11,870 bases of DNA from Actinomycetes bacterium (GTDB lineage Bacteria; Actinomycetota; Actinomycetes; S36-B12; UBA5976), in assembly GCA_021784375.1 (NCBI GenBank), contig JAJXSV010000050.1, positions 1-11,870 of the forward strand, given 5' to 3'. Below are positions 1 to 6,503 of the stretch, one piece after another. The notes under the pieces are model-generated. The model saw only the letters and a list, made by a program, of their open reading frames with translations, did no database searches and was not told the DNA's origin. Positions within the stretch are counted from its first letter, which is position 1, and every line of letters begins with the position of its first letter. Both the position numbers and the translations under genes were made by a program.

Positions 1-1272
1 CGAGTAACCGGTGCCGGTCTCGTAGCCGTTGATGTACAGGTCCCACTTCTCGACGACGCCGGGGATGCTCCGGTGCGCCCGGGTGAGCGGCGAGGTGTCC
101 TCGGGGAAGTCTGCGACGAAGGTCGGGCCGGTGAAGGACGACAGCACGTGGTGCTCGAAGAGCTCCTCGACGAACTTGCCGGGGACCCAGGTCTTCTCCG
201 GCTGGATGCCGGCAACCTGGCACAGCGGGAGCAGCTCCGAGATGGGCGTCTCCGGTGTGATGGTGCGCCCCACCGCCTCGGAGAGCGACGGGTACATGGA
301 GACCCAGCCCCACTCGCCGGAGAGATCCTGGGCGGTGCCGTCGAACCATTCGAACTGCAGCGAGCCGTGCACTGCGACGGTGATCTCCTGGATCACCTCG
401 CGCAGCGTCCGTGCCATGTCGCGGTAGTCGGCGTACGACTCGTAGAACTCGAGCATGGCGAACTCCGGCGAGTGCGAGGAGTCCGCGCCCTCGTTGCGGA
501 AGTTGCGGTTGATCTCGAACACGCGGTCCAGGCCACCGACGACGCAGCGCTTCAGGAACAGCTCGGGGGCGATGCGCAGGAACAGCTGCATGTCATAGGC
601 GTTGGAGTGGGTGGAGAAGGGGCGGGCGGTGGCACCACCGTGCATCGTCTGCAGCATCGGCGTCTCGACCTCGATGTAGTCGCGCGCCGCGAAGGAGGCA
701 CGCAGCGCAGCCATGGCCTGGGGGCGCATGCGCGCCACCCGTTGGGCCTCCGGACGCACGATGAGGTCGACGTAGCGTTGGCGGACTCGCGTGTCCTCGG
801 AAAGTGGCTTGTGGGCCACGGGCAGGGGGCGCAGGGCCTTGGACGCGAGCGTCCAGGAGTCGGCGAGCACCGAGAGCTCGCCGCGCCGGGAGGAGATGAC
901 CTCGCCCGTGGCGGAGACGAAGTCACCGATGTCGACCAGGGCCTTCCACTCGGCCAGGGCCTCCTCGCCGACCTTGTCCAGGCTGAGCATGAGCTGGAGC
1001 TCCGTGGTGCCCTCACGCAGGGTGGCGAAGCAGAGCTTGCCGGTGTTGCGCACGAAGATCACGCGCGCCGACACGGAGACGGTGGAGCCGGTGGCGGTGT
1101 CCACCTCGAGGGCCGGCCAGAGGGCGCGCACCTGTGCGAGCGAGTGCGTGCGCGGTACGGACACCGGGTAGGCCTCGGCGCCGGCGTCCAGCAGGCGGCC
1201 GCGCTTCTCATGACGCACACGCATCTGCTCGGGAAGGTCGTCCTCGTCCAGGGCCGGTGTCGTCTCGGTCAT
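1..1272 (-). CDS. lysS: Lysine--tRNA ligase, class II (3' end outside window)
   Basis: This gene charges tRNA-Lys with lysine in the cytoplasm using ATP. The first 424 codons are visible. An N-terminal OB-fold anticodon-binding domain lies at about residues 65-145. The class II catalytic core follows, with a motif 1 region around EVETPML (201-207), the block [16 protein letters not shown] (232-247), and motif 2 with [11 protein letters not shown] (252-262) and [11 protein letters not shown] (267-277). The visible part ends at GYETGTGYS, where family members normally continue into ELNDP; motif 3 should lie beyond base 1. About 75-80 residues are missing if the protein is of usual length (about 500). 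The ATG at 1272 is chosen because a TANNNT box sits exactly 6 nt upstream and no Shine-Dalgarno is visible, implying a leaderless mRNA. It lies 129 bp downstream of coaX on the same strand. Identification is near certain. Confidence 0.97.
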   Translation of the reverse strand, partial: MTETTPALDEDDLPEQMRVRHEKRGRLLDAGAEAYPVSVPRTHSLAQVRALWPALEVDTATGSTVSVSARVIFVRNTGKLCFATLREGTTELQLMLSLDKVGEEALAEWKALVDIGDFVSATGEVISSRRGELSVLADSWTLASKALRPLPVAHKPLSEDTRVRQRYVDLIVRPEAQRVARMRPQAMAALRASFAARDYIEVETPMLQTMHGGATARPFSTHSNAYDMQLFLRIAPELFLKRCVVGGLDRVFEINRNFRNEGADSSHSPEFAMLEFYESYADYRDMARTLREVIQEITVAVHGSLQFEWFDGTAQDLSGEWGWVSMYPSLSEAVGRTITPETPISELLPLCQVAGIQPEKTWVPGKFVEELFEHHVLSSFTGPTFVADFPEDTSPLTRAHRSIPGVVEKWDLYINGYETGTGYS

Positions 1273-1278
1273 GGGGGA

Positions 1279-1284
1279 AGCCTA
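1279..1284 (-). promoter_or_regulatory. Putative -10 box of a leaderless lysS promoter
   Basis: On the minus strand the hexamer TAGGCT fits TANNNT and is followed by exactly 6 nt (TCCCCC) and then the lysS ATG. That places the transcription start on the A of the start codon. There is no Shine-Dalgarno, since the bases before the ATG are a C run. No convincing -35 is seen at 17 nt spacing (AAGTTC). Leaderless promoters of this geometry are well known in actinobacteria; the assignment here is inference from spacing. Confidence 0.6.
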
Positions 1285-1300
1285 ACGGCGGCACCGACAC

Positions 1301-1406
1301 CGAACTTCCCGCCTGTTTCTGCGGTTTCTGGCCTGGTTCCCCCGCTTGAATGCGCATTCAATCCGGGGAACCAGGGCGGAAACCGCAACAGGGCGCGGGA
1401 ACTATC
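1301..1406. repeat. Large imperfect palindrome between coaX and lysS
   Basis: The core at 1320-1387 is a 68-bp inverted repeat with no unpaired loop, and opposite positions sum to 2707. Of 34 base pairs, 30 are Watson-Crick and one is G-T. The centre is the perfect 16-bp palindrome TTGAATGCGCATTCAA (1346-1361). Outside it are perfect arms CCTGGTTCCCC/GGGGAACCAGG (1332-1342 and 1365-1375) and GCGGTTT/AAACCGC (1321-1327 and 1380-1386). With a 1-2 nt shift, the similarity extends outward to about 1301 and 1406. Each arm also contains about three loose copies of a GGTTYCCGC..CCT unit. No T-run follows on either strand, so it is not a classical intrinsic terminator. It could be a U-less terminator or attenuator, an operator, or one copy of a dispersed intergenic repeat. 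Confidence 0.85.
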
Positions 1407-2166
1407 CAGCCTGGTTGCGCTGGAAGACCAGCCGCAGACCCTGCAGCGTGAGGTCCGGGTCGTGATGGGTGATGGTCTGGGACTCCGGCACCACGATGGG
1501 AGCCAGCCCGCCGGTGGCGATCACGGCGACCAGCGGTGCGTCGAGCTCGGTCGCGATGCGGCGCACCAGCCCGTCGACCTGCCCGGCGAAGCCGTAGAGC
1601 ATCCCCGACTGCAGCGCCTCGACGGTGTTCTTCCCGATGGCGGCACGCGGCCGCACCAACTCGACGCGGCGCAACTGGGCCGCACGAGCGGCGAGCGCAT
1701 CGACCGAGATCTCGATGCCTGCAGCCAGGGCACCGCCGAGGAACTCCCCCCTGGCGGAGACCACGTCCAGATTGGTGGAGGTGCCGAAGTCGACGACGAT
1801 CGAGGGGCCGCCGTACAGCACGTAGGCCGCAAGCGTGTTCACGATGCGATCGGCGCCCACCTCCTTCGGGTTGTCCGTGAGGATGGGGACGCCGGTCTTC
1901 ACGCCCGGCTCCACGATGACGTGCGGTACATCGCTGAAGTAGCTGGTGAGCACCGTGCGCATCTCGCGCAGCACGCGCGGTACCGTCGAGCAGAGCGCGA
2001 CACCGGTGATGGCCGGTGCGTCGGCCAGCAGCCCGCGCATCTTGAGCGCGATCTCGTCCGCCGTCTCGTTGCCATCCGTGCGCACACGCCACGAATGCAG
2101 GAGTTCCTCGTCATCGAAGAGCCCGTAGACGGTGTTCGTGTTGCCGACGTCGATGGCGAGCAGCAT
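1402..2166 (-). CDS. coaX: Type III pantothenate kinase
   Basis: CoaX phosphorylates pantothenate with ATP, the first committed step of CoA synthesis. The protein has 254 residues, the normal length. It shows the ASKHA fold signatures of type III kinases: phosphate-binding AIDVGNTNTVYG (4-15) with Asp6, NPKEVGADRIVN (99-110), and DFGTSTNLDVVSARGEFLGGALAAGIEIS (126-154). Asp126 is the likely catalytic base. The family's usual Pro in the GGAxxPG stretch is Ala (GGALAAG), a mild departure. The ATG at 2166 shares its A with the TGA of nadC (TGATG), so translation is probably coupled. It is the last gene of the tight DUF2520-panC-nadB-nadC-coaX run; a large palindrome and then lysS follow. Type III kinases generally resist CoA feedback and need a monovalent cation such as K+ or NH4+ (family knowledge). 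Confidence 0.95.
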   Translation of the reverse strand: MLLAIDVGNTNTVYGLFDDEELLHSWRVRTDGNETADEIALKMRGLLADAPAITGVALCSTVPRVLREMRTVLTSYFSDVPHVIVEPGVKTGVPILTDNPKEVGADRIVNTLAAYVLYGGPSIVVDFGTSTNLDVVSARGEFLGGALAAGIEISVDALAARAAQLRRVELVRPRAAIGKNTVEALQSGMLYGFAGQVDGLVRRIATELDAPLVAVIATGGLAPIVVPESQTITHHDPDLTLQGLRLVFQRNQAG

Positions 2167-3056
2167 CAGAGGGCCCGCAGGTCCGCGCCGATGTCGAGCA
2201 CGTGGGCCGAGTGGGTGAGCGCGCCCACCGAGATGTACTGCACGCCGGTCGCGCCGACGGCCGACGCGTCCCCGATGGTGAGTCCACCCGACGCCTCCAG
2301 GATCGCGCGCCCCTGGTTGAGGGCCACCGCCTCGCGCATCTGCTCGAGCGTGTAGTTGTCGAGCAGCACCAGGTCGGCACCCGCATCGAGCACCTCGCGC
2401 AGTTGCCCGTTGTTGTCCACCTCCACCTCGACGAGCAGACCCGGGAACCTGGCGCGCACGGCCTCGAAGGCCTGGCGCACGCCACCCGCCGCCACGATGT
2501 GGTTGTCCTTCACCAACGCAGCGTCCGACAGCGACATGCGGTGGTTCACGCCACCGCCGCAGCGGACGGCGTACTTCTCCAGTGCGCGCAGCAAGGGCGT
2601 GGTCTTGCGGGTGTCGCGCACGCGGGCACCCGTCCCCTGCAACTGCACGGCCCAGGCATGTGTCGCGCTGGCGACGCCGGAGAGGTGGCCGAAGAAGTTC
2701 AACGCCGTGCGCTCACCGACCAGCAGGTCCCGGGTGCGGCCGGTGATGGAGATGATGACATCCCCGGGTCGCACCTCGGTGCCGTCGGCGATGCGCACCT
2801 CGGAACTGGCGTCACCCTCGCTCACCAGGTCGAACACGGCCGCCGCCACCCACACGCCGGCTGTCACGCCCACCTGCCGCGCGACCAGGTCGAGCGTGGA
2901 GCGCTGCTGCGCGGGCACGGTTGCCTCAGAGGTGACGTCGACGCCGTTGTCGAGGTCCTCGGCGATGGTGCGCCGCACCAGATCGACGACCGAGGAGGCG
3001 TCGAGTCCGGACGCCGCCAGGGCGTGGGCGATCGTGCTGTTGAGAAGGGCGCTCAT
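2166..3056 (-). CDS. nadC: Nicotinate-nucleotide pyrophosphorylase (quinolinate phosphoribosyltransferase)
   Basis: NadC joins quinolinate to PRPP, releasing CO2 and giving nicotinate mononucleotide in de novo NAD synthesis. The 296-residue protein is of normal length. It has the N-terminal QPRTase domain (about 30-120) followed by the TIM-like barrel. Diagnostic motifs are DTRKTTP (148-154), RCGGGVNHRMSLSD (165-178), VKDNH (182-186), EVEVDN (210-215), LLDNY (231-235), EASGG (254-258) and SVGALTHSA (276-284). The reading frame stays open upstream to an ATG at 3128, but the ATG at 3056 is preferred. It overlaps the nadB stop as ATGA, has AGGAG 7 nt upstream (3064-3068), and starts where family members start. 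The stop shares one base with coaX. NadB and NadC are adjacent while NadA, which makes the quinolinate between them, is not in the window. Confidence 0.96.
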   Translation of the reverse strand: MSALLNSTIAHALAASGLDASSVVDLVRRTIAEDLDNGVDVTSEATVPAQQRSTLDLVARQVGVTAGVWVAAAVFDLVSEGDASSEVRIADGTEVRPGDVIISITGRTRDLLVGERTALNFFGHLSGVASATHAWAVQLQGTGARVRDTRKTTPLLRALEKYAVRCGGGVNHRMSLSDAALVKDNHIVAAGGVRQAFEAVRARFPGLLVEVEVDNNGQLREVLDAGADLVLLDNYTLEQMREAVALNQGRAILEASGGLTIGDASAVGATGVQYISVGALTHSAHVLDIGADLRAL

Positions 3057-4681
3057 TCGTCTACTCCTAGCCGGCCGTGGGACAGGCTGCCGTCGGGGTT
3101 CATGCGTACGGTGACGCGGACGCGCCAATGCTCGTCGTCCGTGTCCGGGAAGTCCTCACGCCAGTGCGAGCCGCGCGTCTCCGTGCGCACGGCCGCTGCG
3201 AAGGCGATGGCGCCCGCCGCAGCCTGGATGTTCGTCGTCTCCCAGGCGTCGGAGTTCAACTCGGATGCGAGGTTCAGGGTCATGGAGTCGAGCACGGAGC
3301 GGGTGATCGACAGCGAGTCGCCGGAGCGCAGCACACCGGCGCCTTCCGTCATCGATGACTGGATGACGGAGCGGGCGGTCGAGCTGAGCACACCCGGTGT
3401 GACAGTGCTGGGCAGGGGATCGCGACGCTGGGGCAGCTCCCGCTCCAGTTCACGCCCGATGCGCTCGGCGAACACCAGACCCTCGAGCAGCGAGTTGGAG
3501 GCCAGCCGATTGGCTCCGTGCACACCCGTGCCGGCCACCTCGCCGCACGCGTACAGCCCCGACACCGTGGTGCGGCCGACCAGGTCGGTGTGCACACCAC
3601 CCGAGTGGTAGTGCTGCGCCGGCGCCACCGGGATGAGCGCATCGCGGGGATCGATGCCCTCGGCCATGAGGGCGTCGAAGATGGTGGGGAAGCGCGAGGG
3701 CCAGCGGTCGCCGATGTGGCGCCCGTCGAGCCACACGTGCCGGGAGCCCTCGGCGCGCATGCGACGCTGGATGGCCTTGGCGACGACGTCACGCGGCGCC
3801 AGCTCAGCAAGCGGATGCACGCCCTCCATGAAGCGCTGGCCCGATGCATCGAGGAGCTTGGCGCCCTCACCGCGGACGGCCTCGGACACCAACTGCTGCT
3901 GTCCCTTGGCGTGCGGGCCCGTGTACAGGACAGTCGGGTGGAATTGCACGAACTCGACGTCCGTCACCAGCGCACCGGCCCGCAGCGCGAGCGCGATGCC
4001 GTCGCCCGTGGCAACCCGCGGGTTCGTGGACTGCGAGAACACCTGGCCGATGCCGCCGGTGGCGATGACGACGGCAGGCGCCAGTACAGCGCCGACGCCG
4101 TCCCGTCGGCCCTCGCCCATCACGTGGAGCGTGAGCCCCTGGACCGCGCCCGTGGCGTCGGTGAGCAGGTCGAGGGCCAGCGCGTGCTCGATGAGTTCCA
4201 CGTCGCGGATCTTCTCGACCGCTGCCACCAGTGCGCGGGAGACCTCGGCGCCCGTGGCATCGCCGCCTGCGTGGATGATGCGATCGCGGTGGTGGCCACC
4301 CTCGCGAGTGAGCGCAAGTTCACCGGAGGCCGTCTTGTCGAACTGTGCCCCCAGGCCGATGAGCGTCCGGATGGCACCCGGTCCCTCGTTGACGAGTGCG
4401 CGCACCGCGCGTTCGCTGCACAGCCCGGCGCCCGCAACCATGGTGTCGCGGAAGTGCTCGTCCGCGGAGTCCGAGGGGTCGAGGGCGGCCGCGATTCCGC
4501 CCTGGGCCCAACGGGTGGAGCCGGCGTCGACGACATCCTTGGTGACGAGGATGACGCGGCGACCGGCATTGCGGGCGCGGATCGCGGTGGTCAGGCCGGC
4601 GATGCCGGAGCCCACGACGACGACGTCCGCCTCGGCGAACCAGCCGGGCTCGGTTGCGCTCAGGCGCGGCACGATCTTCAT
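3053..4681 (-). CDS. nadB: L-aspartate oxidase
   Basis: NadB is an FAD flavoenzyme that oxidises L-aspartate to iminoaspartate, which NadA condenses with dihydroxyacetone phosphate to quinolinate. The 542-residue protein shows the FAD dinucleotide-binding motif VVVGSGIAGL (21-30), STRWAQGGIAAAL (55-67), the second FAD block VVIATGGIGQVF (204-215), and active-site regions EFVQFHPT (243-250), LVSEAVRGEGAKL (264-276) and LAPRDVV (294-300). Further on are QHYHSGGV (356-363) and YACGEVAGTGVHGANRLASNSLLEGLVF (377-404). The C-terminal helical domain is present and length is normal. An in-frame extension to 4912 lies inside panC and is rejected. The ATG at 4681 overlaps the panC TGA as ATGA, and the stop overlaps nadC the same way. 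Placement inside a pantothenate operon suggests joint expression of NAD and CoA supply. Confidence 0.96.
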   Translation of the reverse strand: MKIVPRLSATEPGWFAEADVVVVGSGIAGLTTAIRARNAGRRVILVTKDVVDAGSTRWAQGGIAAALDPSDSADEHFRDTMVAGAGLCSERAVRALVNEGPGAIRTLIGLGAQFDKTASGELALTREGGHHRDRIIHAGGDATGAEVSRALVAAVEKIRDVELIEHALALDLLTDATGAVQGLTLHVMGEGRRDGVGAVLAPAVVIATGGIGQVFSQSTNPRVATGDGIALALRAGALVTDVEFVQFHPTVLYTGPHAKGQQQLVSEAVRGEGAKLLDASGQRFMEGVHPLAELAPRDVVAKAIQRRMRAEGSRHVWLDGRHIGDRWPSRFPTIFDALMAEGIDPRDALIPVAPAQHYHSGGVHTDLVGRTTVSGLYACGEVAGTGVHGANRLASNSLLEGLVFAERIGRELERELPQRRDPLPSTVTPGVLSSTARSVIQSSMTEGAGVLRSGDSLSITRSVLDSMTLNLASELNSDAWETTNIQAAAGAIAFAAAVRTETRGSHWREDFPDTDDEHWRVRVTVRMNPDGSLSHGRLGVDE

Positions 4682-5559
4682 GCGTTGCTCGGATCCTGGG
4701 CTGCGTTCGGCTTCACCATCACGGGGCCATTGTCCAGCAAGCGGGTGCCCCCGACGCGCGCTGCGATGAGCACTCGTCCCTCGCCCTCGAGCGGTTGCGG
4801 CCCGAGTCCCACCGAGCGCACGACGACGTAGTCGACGGTGATGCCCGGCGAGGTGGCCAGAAAGCCCCGGCCGATGCGTGCGGCCTGGGCGGCGTCCAGC
4901 CCGTCCTCGCACAGGCGTCGCACCAGCGCGATGGTCTCGGGGATGGCGAGCGCCTGCTGGCGCTGCTCGTCGCTCAGGTAGCGGTTCCGGGACGACAGGG
5001 CGAGCCCGTCAGCGTCGCGCTGGATGGGAACGCCGACGACCCGGCACTTGGCGAGGCGGGGTTCGACCTGCACGAGGCGACGCACGAGGGTGAGCTGCTG
5101 GAAGTCCTTCTCGCCGAAGAACGTCACGTCGGCGTCGGTGAGCTGCAGCAGGCGCGACACCACCTTGAGCACGCCCGCGAAGTGACCGGGTCGCGCCGCG
5201 CCCTCGAGTTCGGTGGCCAACGGTCCGGGCTCGTAGTCCTTGACCTCCTCATCAGCCGGGTAGACCTCGTCCACCTCCGGGGCGAACACCGCGTCCACGC
5301 CGTTGGCACGGCACAGGTCGACGTCCGCCTCCAAGGTGCGCGGGTACTGCTCGAAGTCCTCGTTGGGCCCGAACTGCGCGGGATTCACGAACACGGTGGT
5401 GACCAGGGTGCCGCCTGCGCCGAGCTCGGCGCGCGCCGCCTGCATGAGGGCCCGGTGGCCCGCATGCAGCGCACCCATGGTGAGCACCACCGCACGCGGG
5501 CCCGTCGTCGCCTGCAGCCAGTCGCGGAGCTCGGCCCTGGTTCGCAGCACCACGGTCAT
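4678..5559 (-). CDS. panC: Pantoate--beta-alanine ligase (pantothenate synthetase)
   Basis: PanC makes pantothenate from pantoate, beta-alanine and ATP by way of a pantoyl-adenylate. The 293-residue protein is of normal length and belongs to the HxGH nucleotidyltransferase superfamily. TMGALHAGH (27-35) carries the HAGH ATP-binding signature; the residue before TMG is Leu where most homologues have Pro. VFVNPAQFGPNEDFEQYPRT (57-76) binds pantoate, FFGEKDFQQL (147-156) supplies the active-site Lys, and LALSSRNRYLS (186-196) is the KMSKS-like phosphate loop. It follows the DUF2520 gene by 3 nt and overlaps nadB by 4 nt. The beta-alanine supplier panD, which lies directly after panC in M. tuberculosis (from memory), is absent here. 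The ribosome-binding site is weak, so coupling to the upstream gene is likely. Confidence 0.96.
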   Translation of the reverse strand: MTVVLRTRAELRDWLQATTGPRAVVLTMGALHAGHRALMQAARAELGAGGTLVTTVFVNPAQFGPNEDFEQYPRTLEADVDLCRANGVDAVFAPEVDEVYPADEEVKDYEPGPLATELEGAARPGHFAGVLKVVSRLLQLTDADVTFFGEKDFQQLTLVRRLVQVEPRLAKCRVVGVPIQRDADGLALSSRNRYLSDEQRQQALAIPETIALVRRLCEDGLDAAQAARIGRGFLATSPGITVDYVVVRSVGLGPQPLEGEGRVLIAARVGGTRLLDNGPVMVKPNAAQDPSNA

Positions 5560-5562
5560 TGA

Positions 5563-6408
5563 TCACACGTCCAATCGCTTGCCATGCCGGGTCGCCGTTG
5601 CGGCCGCCAGGGCTTGGTAGGTCTCGAGGGTGGAGGTCGGCAGATCGCTCGCGAGAAGGGCGGCGAGATGCGCGCGCACGGTTGCCCAGTCCCCGCGCGC
5701 GATTGGACCGGTGAGGGCCGCATCGCCCTCCGCGAGCACGCGCTCGACCGTGGCTGCGAGCAGCGAGCGCAGGTACTCGCCACTCTCGTCGACGCCGATG
5801 GAGCTGAGCATCTCCATGCTCTGCGCGATCAGCGTCACTGCATGGTTCGACGCGTGCGCCAAGGCTGCGTGGTAGAGCACACGATCGGCCTCCGCGATGA
5901 CGGTGGGCACGCCGCCGATCTCATACACGAGGGCGAGGGCGATGGGCAGGGCGTCCCCTTCCGCGGTGACGCCGAAGGGACAGTGCAACAGGCGCTGCAC
6001 ATCCTCGGGGGACGCGTGCAGGGTCATCGCCGGATGCGCTGCGAACACGGCGGCACCGAGCTCGCTAGCCGGTCGGAGCACCGCGGTCCCGTGGCGGCCC
6101 GACAGGTGCATGACGATGTGGCGGCGACCGATGGCGCCGGAGCCCACGAGCCCCGCCACCGCGGCTTCGATGGCGTCGTCGGGGATGGCGACGATCACCA
6201 GGTCCGCGGCCTCGCACACGGCGATGGGGTCGAGGACGTCGGCGGAAGGGAGCATGCGCGCCGCGCGGTCCCGGGAGGCGAGCGAGACCGCATTCACCGC
6301 CACGCAGTGGTGACCGACGCGATCGAAGGCGCGCGCCACGACGGTTCCGGCCCGCCCGGCACCGATGAGCCCCACGCGCAGGCGCGGGGTCGTCGAGGGC
6401 TCCGGCAT
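5563..6408 (-). CDS. Rossmann-fold/DUF2520 protein; candidate ketopantoate reductase
   Basis: This 281-residue cytoplasmic protein has an N-terminal NAD(P)-binding Rossmann domain, seen in RVGLIGAGRAGTVVARAF (11-28; GxGxxG at 16-21) and ADLVIVAIPDDAI (68-80). A helical C-terminal domain of the DUF2520 type follows, with YHAALAHASNHAVTL (179-193) and ALTGPIARGD (231-240). The architecture is like 6-phosphogluconate dehydrogenase or ketopantoate reductase. In actinobacteria a protein of this family is encoded directly before panC (Rv3603c in M. tuberculosis, from memory). The best guess is a dehydrogenase supplying pantoate to PanC; activity cannot be proved from sequence. It has the strongest Shine-Dalgarno in the window, AAGGAGG at 6415-6421, 6 nt before the ATG, as expected for the first gene of an operon. 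Family call is confident; role is inference. Confidence 0.85.
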   Translation of the reverse strand: MPEPSTTPRLRVGLIGAGRAGTVVARAFDRVGHHCVAVNAVSLASRDRAARMLPSADVLDPIAVCEAADLVIVAIPDDAIEAAVAGLVGSGAIGRRHIVMHLSGRHGTAVLRPASELGAAVFAAHPAMTLHASPEDVQRLLHCPFGVTAEGDALPIALALVYEIGGVPTVIAEADRVLYHAALAHASNHAVTLIAQSMEMLSSIGVDESGEYLRSLLAATVERVLAEGDAALTGPIARGDWATVRAHLAALLASDLPTSTLETYQALAAATATRHGKRLDV

Positions 6409-6414
6409 CCTCGT

Positions 6415-6421
6415 CCTCCTT
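6415..6421 (-). promoter_or_regulatory. Strong Shine-Dalgarno of the DUF2520-panC operon
   Basis: On the minus strand AAGGAGG lies 6 nt before the ATG at 6408. It contrasts with the leaderless starts of lysS, the P450 and the NuoD-like gene, and with the weak or overlapping starts inside the operon. It fixes the start of the DUF2520 gene and marks it as a real translation entry point. Confidence 0.8.
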
Positions 6422-6450
6422 CGAATCCGGGCCGCTGCGGGTCCCGGTAC

Positions 6451-6471
6451 GCGGCGTGAACTCTACGCCGC
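6451..6471. terminator. GC-rich hairpin between P450 and the DUF2520-panC operon
   Basis: GCGGCGT and ACGCCGC form a perfect 7-bp stem around a 7-nt loop in the 95-bp gap after the P450 stop codon (6504). No T-run follows on the minus strand. It may be a U-poor terminator for the P450 mRNA or a leader hairpin of the next operon. A possible minus-strand -10 hexamer, TAGAGT (6461-6466), overlaps its loop, so a promoter role is an alternative. Confidence 0.4.
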
Positions 6472-6503
6472 CTGCCTGCATCGCCTCCGACGCCCGGAGC
6501 CGA

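Noticed and set aside
1320..1387. Reading the large palindrome as an ordinary intrinsic terminator
   Set aside because: No T-run follows on either strand, and the size, the 16-bp perfect centre and the internal repeats exceed what a terminator shows. A U-less terminator role stays possible.
73..2355. A 760-codon open frame on the plus strand
   Set aside because: It lies opposite lysS, coaX and the end of nadC, crosses their boundaries, and reads as Arg/Gly/His/Asp-rich low-complexity protein typical of the antisense of GC-rich genes. It matches no family.
3057..3128. N-terminal extension of nadC by 24 codons
   Set aside because: It is Arg/Pro-rich and not family-like; AGGAG and the ATGA overlap support the ATG at 3056.
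4682..4912. N-terminal extension of nadB by 77 codons
   Set aside because: It is inside panC and is Arg/Gly/Ala-rich; the ATGA overlap and the FAD motif position fit the ATG at 4681.
3518..5562. Long plus-strand open frames opposite nadB and panC (437 and 302 codons)
   Set aside because: They are mirror frames of clearly real genes, with composition dictated by the GC-rich third positions of those genes and no recognisable motif.
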